From NCBI RefSeq assembly GCF_000003855.2, contig NW_003101677.1, positions 810,392 through 874,391 on the forward strand: a stretch of 64,000 nt of DNA, written 5' to 3'. Positions 10,917-20,478 of this stretch are shown piece by piece. A program made the translations under genes and the position numbers. The DNA comes from Blastomyces gilchristii SLH14081 (Eukaryota; Ascomycota; Eurotiomycetes; Onygenales; Ajellomycetaceae). Under the pieces are notes generated by a model. It saw only the letters and a program-made list of their open reading frames with translations. It had not been told where the DNA came from and did not search any database. The stretch's first letter is position 1, and each line of letters opens with the position of its first letter.

Positions 10917-13900
10917 TATAGCGGTAGTGGAGGTAGTTTTACTTATAAACGGAGGTCCTCTATTGGAAAAGGAAACTTAGACGTAGGTGGTGAACGTAGT
11001 GGTGGTTTGTTTGGTATCTAAGGAGTTGAAGGAGGGGATGGGGAATGGAGGTTGTGGTGGGGGGTGGAGATATTTATACTAGGGAGCAAGCAACACCAAG
11101 AAAGAGCAACAAACATCAGGAGAGCAGCCGCAGACAAACAACAGCGAATTGAACAGCAGTGAGGAAGGAAACTAGTAGTAATTATGGAGCAACCAAGCCT
11201 ATCTATCTCACTCAGGACCGACCGTCATTATTTACTGGGGTCTCTTCTTTCACTCCTCAGGCAAGAATTCACTTTCGAGTTCGTCCACCGTGGCTTGTGG
11301 ATCTCTTACTTTTGGCCTGGAATTCGTGCCACCACCAACGTCACATTCTGTACCTTCAACAAGGTGCAGGAAACTGAGGAGAGCTGCCAGGTGGACCAAA
11401 GCGGAAGCTATTAATGTGATGAGGGGCAAATATTTATTCAAGTATCATTTCTTGGGTACGGGGTAGGACTGCGATGATACTACATACATCTTCCTGAATT
11501 CTGTCTGCTACATTTGCTGACTTTGTGTGCTGGGTCACAGCATATCATTACAAGACACGAAAACTCACCTTGGAGCAATTGAGAGCTGTTTTCTGTGTCA
11601 ACAAAGAAAAAGATAAGGGGAAAATAAAGAGAGAGAAAAAGAACAGCCCCTCCACAGGCTGGTCCATCAAAAAAAATGAACGAGCTATTTTGACCTGGTT
11701 CCGGTCCAATCTAACGCCACTACCGGCAACTCCTGGTACAGTACATTACGATTCGTAGCCGCCCCTCCAGTGAGGACACTTATCATAAGCCATATCCAAG
11801 GATGCAGGGAGTCAAATGCTACTAGGCACAACCTACTATCGGTGACTTGTTGGATCCACCTAGCGGCGGGACAGAAGGACCGAGTTTCACGACCCCTCAT
11901 TTTCTTCTGCTCCTTTTCCCATCTCATCCAGCTACTCCTTTTTTATGAGAAAGGGGAAGATAGACATTTCGGCATGGGGGATGGGGGATGGTAAAAAGGA
12001 GTCAACAAAAGTCACTTGCAACGGGTGCTGATAACGGTTTGATATGGCCTCATGAGGAAAAGGGGGAAATTTTGTTCATCTCAGGCCGCATTCGGCGATA
12101 ATTTGGGACTCGGTCTAGGCCCGTCACCTCCTATTTTTCTTCTTTTCTCACCTGTTTACTCAAGGCCGACAATACAAGCATAAGACGACACAGCAGGAAG
12201 CACGGTACCCCTAAACGGACGGGGGGACAAAGCGCATGCATATGTAAATGTGTATGAATTCCAGAAATGCGACTGCTACCCAACATGGGATTATATTACA
12301 ATTTTTGAGGACGGCCACTGGGGGTAGAAAAAGTCACATAAATGTCTCGAAGTGGCCACCAACAGCAACTCCTTCGGTTCCAGTTATCCAGCAGCTCCTC
12401 CTACTGGAGGCGAATCAGTTCTCAAGTTATCAGCAGGAATATAGTCGTTCTCACTCTTTCTCGAAAAACATGTATCTGTTGCAATTGAACAAGTTGCGGT
12501 TGAGTCCGAAAGGCTCCGCAATCTGTGAGGCTTCGCATAATAAATTGCCCCGCCATACGTCATTTACGGACAGGTGCCCAACACTCGGTCGGGGTACATG
12601 GGCAGGAGCACTGTCGTCCGCGCTGCTACGTTGTTAAAATCTCCCAAACCCTTGCGCTCGATGATTTTCCAGGTATCATCACCATTATTTATTTCATCAC
12701 GGATGGCTCATGTACCATAAAGCAACCACCACGACCAATTGGGAATGAGAGAGGTCCCTGTGGTGGTCAGGTAACTTCCCAGGCACGAACAGGATGTCGG
12801 GAGTTCCAAGGTTGTCAGAGGTTATCACGTGACTTAAATCGCTCTCCTATTGAAGAATTAAAAAAGCGACACCCCAATTCGCAGCTACGTTTTGTGATCA
12901 TTTCCTTCTCCTACCCGATCACTCTATCTGTTTAGCTACTCGAGGACTCCTCAACTATGCTCCAGAGAGACAGCTTTTCCCCTTCGCTACATGGCTCCGG
13001 GGCAGTTAAATCTCCCTGGCCTGGTTAAATGAGCATTGGCTTACTAGACTTAAGTCAGACAGAAAGATCCTAACCAAGATTCGAGAGCTACTTTGAGCAG
13101 TCATTGTGTGCCCACAGTCTGGACATGCAAGATAAGCTATTCATATCTATCAATTGATTTTTTGACCGCCAACCATTCCTATCAAGATTTCTGCTACCAC
13201 CTAACTGGAAAGGAATCATACATACATTGGCAGAGAAGTCTGGCTGGGAAAACGAGGAATGTAGCCATGGATCCAGATATGTTTCTGTGTTCGTTTGGTT
13301 CCTCGAACTTACCCCCGGGGCCTCAGCTTAGCAGGAGGGAGGTATACGAGCAGACCAGTCTTGCTACGAAGATTTTTTTGCATATTCGATCTATCGTTCG
13401 TGCCGCTCTCCTGGAATCACCGCCAACTGCGCCATATACTGATGAGAAGAGAACATCTACTATCGCTACTTAAGAACGAAATGCCCAGAGCCGCTTTAAA
13501 TTTGGATAGAGCCATGCGATTTTGGTTACGGAGAGCTGGACGATCATCTAGGAATTCTCTGTTATTAACGCTTCCATGTTCCGTGCGCTTCTCTCTAAAA
13601 AGGAAAAAAGCTAAAATACATAGAGGACGCTTCTCCACTCTGGGAGGGCCCCTCGCTCCCGCTAGCTGAACTGCCCTGAGATAAGTTGTATACATTGCCA
13701 AAACGAATGATTGCGAGATTTGAGGTTTGTTAGGAAATTGCACATTTATTGTATCATTTTAATATATATCAATTCATTATATACTAACTTCGAAGACGCC
13801 GAAATTCGGTGCTGGATCACGGAAATTTATCTTAAATTCATGGAGTCTCTTGTTCCACATTTTCCTGAGAATTCCTTGTCAACAAGATGTCCATCGGGCC

Positions 13901-13985
13901 CATACCCTTCCCTGTTTAAGTGGAAATTGATTAGCATATAGCCAAAACAGGCTTTCAATAGCGGAAATGGGGAAACATGCGTTCC
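10917..13985. other. 3-kb stretch without a recognisable gene
   Basis: Besides the HAD promoter region at 10917–11100, open frames here are short, mostly lack ATG starts, and show no domain or codon signature. I see no terminal repeats or transposase. It is either long regulatory or untranslated sequence or eroded DNA. Confidence 0.45.
11071..11079 (-). promoter_or_regulatory. TATA-box-like element upstream of HAD gene
   Basis: On the minus strand the sequence reads TATAAATA, about 155 bp upstream of the HAD gene's ATG. A plausible core promoter element; no transcription start can be seen. Confidence 0.35.
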
Positions 13986-15359
13986 TTACCAGCGCCAATA
14001 CTTCCTATCCCGTCTGCTCAACCGAGGCTTCCACAACGGCTTATGCAATGTCCTCATATCTGCCCTCGAATTACCAAGGGGGGCGGTTGTCCAACCTTCC
14101 CGCTCGCTCAAAACATTTTCAGCATTGTTTTCCAATGTCCTAGAAAGCATAGCTCTTTCGATATCACCGTGAGGAACACCAAGAGTGAAGTTCAGGTGCA
14201 TTGTAGCAATACGATCGGACCATTGGGTTCTGAAATCCGGCAAGTTGGGGATCGAAAGCTGTGACAGCCAATATGGGTCATTGGGGTCTTTCAATTTACC
14301 CAAATTTCGCATGATTGACACTCCGAGACAGGCGCCTGCCACGGGTTCTTTTCGGAAATGCACTCGAAATCTGAACCTGGAGTCGCAGAAACGGCACATG
14401 AAACCTGTACAATATAAACAATGACACTTCCCCTTAGTGGTTTCCCGACGCATGTGACGAGCCACAAGGTTGGGCCTATACTTTTGTATGACCCATTGGT
14501 CGCCTAGGTGAACATGGGGGCAGAGAGGGATATCCAAAGCCTTGAAAGCTTTATTAGCGTCCATTTTGGAGGGAATTATGGCGGCGTGATAGATCGCGAC
14601 AAGGGTAGTTGTGGTGAGCACTCTGTACTTGCGCCAGCGGACGATGGTCCATGCCTCGTCTTCAAGAAGACAGGTCCGCCCCTGTAACGCAAGAGCAATA
14701 TCAAATGCGTCATGCGAGCACTTGGGAAACTGAAAATACCGTCTCTTGTTCTTGGTGATATGTACCATATCATCAAAATTGACACTGGCATAAGGGCAGA
14801 ATTGCAACAGGCCACCCCGATGTCTGTTGCACTTGCGGTGATGTGGGTTCTTATCCCAATCTATCGGGAAGAACATTGATTTGTCGTGTCTCTTACTGGG
14901 ACATACCCGGCAAGCAAGTCTTCTGGACCAAGTCCCTCGCTCTAGGAGGCATGCGAGTTCGAGCTTGCCTTGCATTGTGAGTACGCTCGAGCTGGGATAG
15001 TTATGATAAAAGAGTCTGCAGACATATCTCAAACATTCCACTTCGAACTCCTTGAGGTGTTTTATAACTAGAGAGACGATCTCAGGCGGCAAGCGGTGGA
15101 GGATGGACTTCTTGGAATTTTCCACCTCTCCAGGCGTGATACAGTGTTGGTACATTTTTAGACAGAATTTATCCCCGTCGAAGGACGAGTATTTGCACTG
15201 ACTGCACGTCGACTGAAGACCATGGGTGGAGTGCTCTTCGTCGTCGGGCTTTGGAGATTCCATACGGAGCCATCGAGAAACTATCTCGCGGAGCGGACGG
15301 AGACTGAACTTGCGAGATGATTTTTTCTCCTTCTTGCAGACAGGATGGCTTGGTTTCAT
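13986..15359 (-). CDS. F-box domain protein with Cys-rich segments
   Basis: A single exon of 457 codons with a clear ATG at 15359. An F-box-like segment, HRLPPEIVSLVIKHLKEFEV followed by CLRYVCRLFY, lies near residues 88–120. Such a motif normally binds Skp1 and recruits targets to an SCF ubiquitin ligase. Cys/His groups flank it: CSQC and CLKMYQHC before the F-box, CRVCPSKRH near residue 147, and CHCLYCTGFMCRFC near residue 315. The last could bind zinc. The N-terminus is strongly basic. Downstream recognition repeats (LRR, WD40, Kelch) are absent, as is usual for the many lineage-specific fungal F-box proteins. The target is unknown. The gene stands alone in a gene-poor stretch. Confidence 0.7.
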   Translation of the reverse strand: MKPSHPVCKKEKKSSRKFSLRPLREIVSRWLRMESPKPDDEEHSTHGLQSTCSQCKYSSFDGDKFCLKMYQHCITPGEVENSKKSILHRLPPEIVSLVIKHLKEFEVECLRYVCRLFYHNYPSSSVLTMQGKLELACLLERGTWSRRLACRVCPSKRHDKSMFFPIDWDKNPHHRKCNRHRGGLLQFCPYASVNFDDMVHITKNKRRYFQFPKCSHDAFDIALALQGRTCLLEDEAWTIVRWRKYRVLTTTTLVAIYHAAIIPSKMDANKAFKALDIPLCPHVHLGDQWVIQKYRPNLVARHMRRETTKGKCHCLYCTGFMCRFCDSRFRFRVHFRKEPVAGACLGVSIMRNLGKLKDPNDPYWLSQLSIPNLPDFRTQWSDRIATMHLNFTLGVPHGDIERAMLSRTLENNAENVLSEREGWTTAPLGNSRADMRTLHKPLWKPRLSRRDRKYWRW

Positions 15360-17516
15360 AATGGGAGTTGATAACTGCGATGCGAAGCAGGCAATGATGT
15401 GAGTTGATTAATCGGCAGCGTTTTATTTCATTCGTTTCGGTTCACCCTGGAGAGTAATATAATATAACAGATCGATGTTTAGGAAGATGGAAATGGAAGG
15501 GAAAAGGTGAGAAACGAAAAGCGGACTATGATAAACTTGAGAATACGTATGATTTTACTTTTAGGATTTCTACAAAAGTGACCTCAATATCCAGTCTAAG
15601 GTTGGGATGTATGGTACGCCCAAAAGCGCTACATATACATACTTCTACAGACAGGAACCAGACATTGGATAAAGGTAGACTGGATTAAGCTGTCATAATA
15701 TACCCGAACTCACAGGCGTTGTGGTATATATCCTGCAGTTTCATCTAGATTACTCTCCCCCATGTAGCTAGCTCCTGAGCTTATACTTCCCCAAGACCTC
15801 TCTCATGGTTAAACTCTGGGAAAATATACCTTGCGCTTAAGTTTGCATGAATTACCTTAACAGACGTTCGGAAGCTTATTATTCTTTCCATAACGGGAAG
15901 GATGAGCGAATCAAGATCGGAGATCTTGGAAATCTCGGCCGCGGTTGCCGTTAACAGATACGAAGGCAAGCGCTCTGAAAAGTTAACAGGAAGGTCCGGG
16001 AACTTCGTCTGGCAGGTTTTAAGGTAGGCTTCGCTTTCCTTAAGCGTACATATTTTTGTTTGCTAACGGGCGCGTCGGCAGTAGTACATGGACTCATGAA
16101 AGGTGAGCCACATGTACATACATGTACTACATGTATGAAGGTTGATAAAGATCCTTTCTTTAAGAGACTGCTAAGGTTGGGCGCTGTGAAGTTTTCCTTC
16201 AGATGACACCTGAGGGAGTGGCAAGGATAGGATGACCTTAAATGCCGTGATTTTATGACCGAGTATCAAATACTTGCGATCATTCATGCTACTAACGATC
16301 TTGATATAGTTTTGGGTTAGGGTATGGAGGGAGGAGCAGGAGAAGGCTTCTTGGGCAAGGCTGAATACTGATTTTAAAGGGAGAGAGCAAATCTACAGAA
16401 CATGCACATATGCACACATGCATGCGAGTACAAACACAACTCCAGAAGGATCATTATGTTCATGGCACCTAGAACAGCTGAAACGGAACAGAATGCACTT
16501 TCCCAACTTTTTTATCCATGCAGATTCAATTTTCTCGAGCTCTACCTCAACTAGAAGAATCTACTGATCTTGCTCCCAGGAACAGATATCACAAGCCGCC
16601 TGTACCCCAACTAGCTCGTGCCGTTGGCACATATCAATAACTTGATGTAAGTCAGAGAGCTCCATCCATCACCTTACTGTCAGTTGTTAGAAGGCTCCAC
16701 ACCAATACACCTAACTGCACCACGTTTTGACTAGATCAATACAGCGGAAAACGACCATAACTCCATTTTGCTCGGGAGCTCTACTTGCAACGCAATAGTA
16801 ACTACAGCCCAAATAAACTCTCTTGAGGAAATAGAAACTATGGTGAAAAACAATAGAAACCGATCTTCTAATGCCCAAAGAAGGAAAACCTCGGGACGAG
16901 ACTTCGGGATAGGCGTCGGTTTGCCGGTCCTAGTTAACTAGCCGAGCAAATAACCTTAAATGTCCCGCTAACTTCGGCAATCGGAAAGCATTTGGGAAAT
17001 TGGCTGATTTCTGCAGTGTCAGGGAGGTGTTGGATATTTTGCAAGAAAAGCGAGAGTAGACAGGGGAAAGTCAGTTGCCGTATCACTGTATTATTACTGG
17101 AGAAATCAAAGCATTTAAGTAAGAAATTACGTTGTTGGTCGATTTATTATAGGAGAGAAATGATAGCTTTACTTGTGTTCGTATGGGTGGGGTGGCAAGA
17201 GTTTGACTCTTATCATGCTGTGATTTCATCGTTCTATTAGTTATCTTTTTAATGAGGGGACATAATGTCCTTTGAACATAATAGGTTATCAATCATCCAA
17301 TCTCGAAGGAAATTGGGATGGACTTTTCTAGATATATATTATTCGCTTCGCTTTGCGGCAAAAAAGGTTGAATAGAAACACAGCCATTTGATTGGTCGCC
17401 TCTGAGTTCACTAACTAACTAGCAGAAAAACAGAAAAACACAAAAAAAAATCAGCGATATCAAATTGCTCAGCCAAACAACATCTATGAATAAGAATCTA
17501 TATACAAGTCCTTAAC
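15360..17516. other. 2.1-kb intergenic between F-box gene and RIT1
   Basis: Apart from the exon-like fragment at 15781–16062, there is a cluster of self-complementary ACATGTAC words at 16110–16137. I see no other open frame with coding character. The last 200 bp should hold the RIT1 promoter. Confidence 0.45.
15781..16062 (-). pseudogene. Orphan exon-like fragment
   Basis: On the minus strand a 93-codon open stretch runs from a good acceptor (cccgttag, ending at 16063) to a stop at 15781. Its product looks protein-like, with KTCQTKFPDLPVNFSERLPS followed by an amphipathic Ala/Ile/Leu-rich stretch, rather than random. I find no upstream exon with a start and recognise no family. It could be the last exon of an unrecognised gene or a relic. 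Confidence 0.22.
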
Positions 17517-19273
17517 ATGGCCAACTCAAATTCCTATCCCACTTCCATATCCTCCCTCCATTTTCCATCTTCTATCCACCAAAGCATCTCCCAAGTCCTT
17601 TCCTCACTTCGCAAATCTGCACTGTCAATCACCAACAGACTTCGCTCAATCGAGGCAGATGCAGAATTTTCCCAAAACGTTGCGGACTACTATGAACTGC
17701 CGCTAGTCGCCAATGAAAGATGTGGTAGCTGGTATATCCCCCCAGACAGGAAGGCCGGAAGTGCATATTTCAAGAGTACCGATGGCCACGAGGGTCAGTG
17801 GGATTTCAGTCTGCGCAGGCTAAATTTGCAGTTACTGGATATTTTGAAGAAGAATCGAGGGTAAACTCAGCCCAATAGATGTTCAATCTACCTCTTTCTA
17901 CATTGTAACCCGAATTTAAATGATTTGATTTCTTAACTTTTGGTTCATTAGATGTGTTATCGTGGATTCTACCAGGAGAGGGAAATGTATGTATAACTAC
18001 CCTATGAGACGAGTAGACATACACGCTTCAAAATAGCAGAAGTACCGCTTCCCTTCCTGGGCCCATATAGCTAATACGATATTTCCTCTACCTAGCTATG
18101 CCTGATGCATTGTCCAAAACAGTTCCCATATGGGCCGCTGTTATGAACAGGGCATTGTTCCCCGACGATAAGGCATTTCACGACGTCCAGTTCCCGCAAA
18201 AATTCCTGGGTGCATCCGAAGAGTCGCAGATTGAAAAGAGAATAGATGCCTTTGTTGTTTCACTAAATGTAAATCCCAATGTCAAATCTTATATCTCGCT
18301 TTCGATGGGGAAACAATGTCCACTAACATCAATTGAAGTCCCTCAAACTCAACATGCAAGAGCTGAGAACACGCCTCGGTAAGCCAATACGGCTTGCCTG
18401 GGCCACGAGAGAATTCTTTTGGCCTGAATACCCTGAGGAAGAAATGGATGATTTCCATCTCGTGGTTCTGTGCTCGGCCTCGAAACGCGTCCATGGTGCG
18501 GAGATGTCTGAGGGTGGCTATATCCAGGGAGCTGGAGATGATAGCGAGGCATGGTCCTATGGCCTTACTCCGGAAATCTTTTGGGAAAATAAATCTGCTC
18601 TGTTTGCTACTGACGAGGGAGATTTGCCCCGGTTGATCCAGGAATTAACTGAGAAACATCATCGCGAGATGGGCGAAGAAGATGCTGCATTAATCAAGCC
18701 CACAAATAATATCTATATCGGAAGGAGTGGCCGAAAGTGTGGCTCCGAGGCAACCGGTAGAAGAAAGATTAAGGAAAACCTGTTCGATTTACGGATTAAC
18801 TGCAATGATCCAGAGGCAGAAGGGGATACAGATACATCATTAACCGGGACTGCAACCGAGGAAGATCGAAGAACGCTGAATCTCGGATGCCCTTCAGGGA
18901 AGCTTGGGAGTCGGCACCTAAGAAAGGTTTTTAGCAAGGTTGAGCAGTTTGTTTCTTTACATTTGTCTCGTAATCCTTCACAGTCGTTGCTCGTGACGTG
19001 TGATAATGGCAAGGACTTGTCCGCTGGGACAATTCTCATGATAATTTGCTTGTTTTACGATGAAAAAGGTAGGTGCCTACATGGTTTCACTAGTTTGTAT
19101 TGTAGCTCTAATAGAATTACGTAGGGAACTTTGAAGGAGCCCGACGGGATACTCTGATTAACAAAGAATACATTCGACAGCGTCTCGCCTGGATAATATC
19201 GTCAAAGGACGATGTGAATCCCTCACGCTCAACTTTGCAGTCCGTTAATTCGTTCCTCATGGAGATACCTTGA
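17517..19273 (+). CDS. RIT1: Initiator tRNA phosphoribosyl transferase
   Basis: Five exons, 17517–17860, 17952–17986, 18096–18268, 18339–19068 and 19125–19273, sum to 1,431 nt (476 residues). Exon 2 is only 35 nt and was placed because it completes the family signature CVIVDSTRRGK. The signature continues across the next junction as SMPDALSKTVPIWAAVMNRA. Further Rit1 landmarks are DFSLRRLNLQL in exon 1, EGGYIQGAGDDSEAWSYGLT in exon 4, and INKEYIRQRLAWIISSK with NPSRSTLQSVN in exon 5. The enzyme attaches a 2'-O-ribosyl phosphate to position 64 of initiator tRNA-Met, which keeps that tRNA out of elongation. It acts in the cytosol. The exon 4 acceptor (ttgaag) is weaker than the others. Confidence 0.93.
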
Positions 19274-19466
19274 TCCAGAAGCCTGCTGTTTAAAGAGTCG
19301 CATATCAGCCGCTTTTCCGTAAAAAAGCCCGCATTAGCAGCATACGCGAACTGAAACAATATCACGTTATGTTATCAGAAATGATATAATGAAGTCAAGC
19401 TATCATTCTCGACACCCACATAATCGCGCCATTATGCTCCTTACCCAGCATTCAGAGTTATGAGTT

Positions 19467-20151
19467 ATGGAGACTGCAATCATTCCATTCAAGGGCAAGA
19501 TGGACAATATGAGCCAGGGAGATATGACAGACACACTCTTTCATTTCCTCAAAGTTTACGGATTTCACCATACAAGTAGCGGACGAAGAATCCAGGGTTC
19601 ACAAACTCGTCATCTGCGGTCAATCCGACTTCTTCTCCCGCATGTTTAACACAGAGTTGAAAGTGCGTTCCCCCCCACAACCAGTTGCTCTTTACTGCCA
19701 CTGAGTTTTGGCTGGTGACGGTGTCGGAATCACCAGGAAACTGCAGAAGATGTGATAAAGTAGGAGATGAGCCACGAACGATCGAAGCCATAATCTGTTT
19801 CATGCATGGGTTTGATTCTGCTAATATTTATCACGGGCTCATCTCACCGATGCTCTTCTTCGCCAAAGTGTACGCTGCTGCAGAGATTTACGGCATTTCG
19901 GCGCTGAAGGATCAAGCGAAGACGAAGTTTGCGGAGGTTTTGCAACGGATATTATCCGATTTATGGCGGACAACCAATCCCCTGAGAAAAAAGGGTGTCC
20001 ATTCTTTGCCTGTATGATTCGACAGGAAGCGAAATTACCCTTCCAGCAACAACATGCTCTCCTTTTGCGAGGACCATGGTCGCTATTTGACTTTGAAGAA
20101 GCTTGCCCGCAATTAAAGCGGGTCAGAGTTTTCAATATATTTGCTAGCTAA
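19467..20151 (+). pseudogene. Broken BTB/POZ-domain gene
   Basis: Two blocks in different frames look like one BTB domain. The first, near 19547–19662, reads SSKFTDFTIQVADEESRVHK followed by CGQSDFFSRMF. The second, near 19765–19930, reads VGDEPRTIEAIICFMHGFD and then a segment ending YGISALKDQAKTKF. These match the BTB core and the following helix pair of the many fungal BTB proteins. The first block has an in-frame stop just upstream, and no splice-site pair of compatible phase joins the blocks. The end also fails to continue into the usual BACK-like tail. It is most likely a decayed gene; a mis-assembled base or unusual introns remain possible. Confidence 0.5.
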
Positions 20152-20154
20152 ATT

Positions 20155-20478
20155 GGTAGCAAACTCAGACATGACGAGTTCTTCCATATGATTAAAATTT
20201 TTGGTTGTTGCTTTTGATTATTATATTTTTTTTCCAATCTACGTACACCACTCATGTACTTTCTCTTGACGAGAAGAGTTTTGATACTGTCATTGACCCT
20301 TTGTACAAAAATAAGAATTTGAGTTCATATAATGGAGTAGAGGAAGCGAACCTATCTTACCAAACTTTATCACCATATCATACAATAAACTTTCCCCAAT
20401 ATCATCAAAACCAATCTCTTAGCACATCAATGAACCCCTCCCTCTTCAAAGGTGAAACGCACAAAATAGGCAAAAATT
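20155..20478. other. Intergenic, 3' side of RVT gene
   Basis: AT-rich sequence with T-runs, lying between the BTB relic and the 3' end of the reverse-transcriptase gene. I see no open frame with coding character. Confidence 0.4.

Noticed and set aside
11250..11441. Small secreted-protein-like frame on the minus strand
   Set aside because: The hydrophobic start looks like a signal peptide, but the frame begins at TTG and no in-frame ATG precedes the hydrophobic stretch.
12248..12637. 129-codon open frame
   Set aside because: No domain, unlikely composition and no splice partners. It is not distinguishable from chance in a non-coding stretch.
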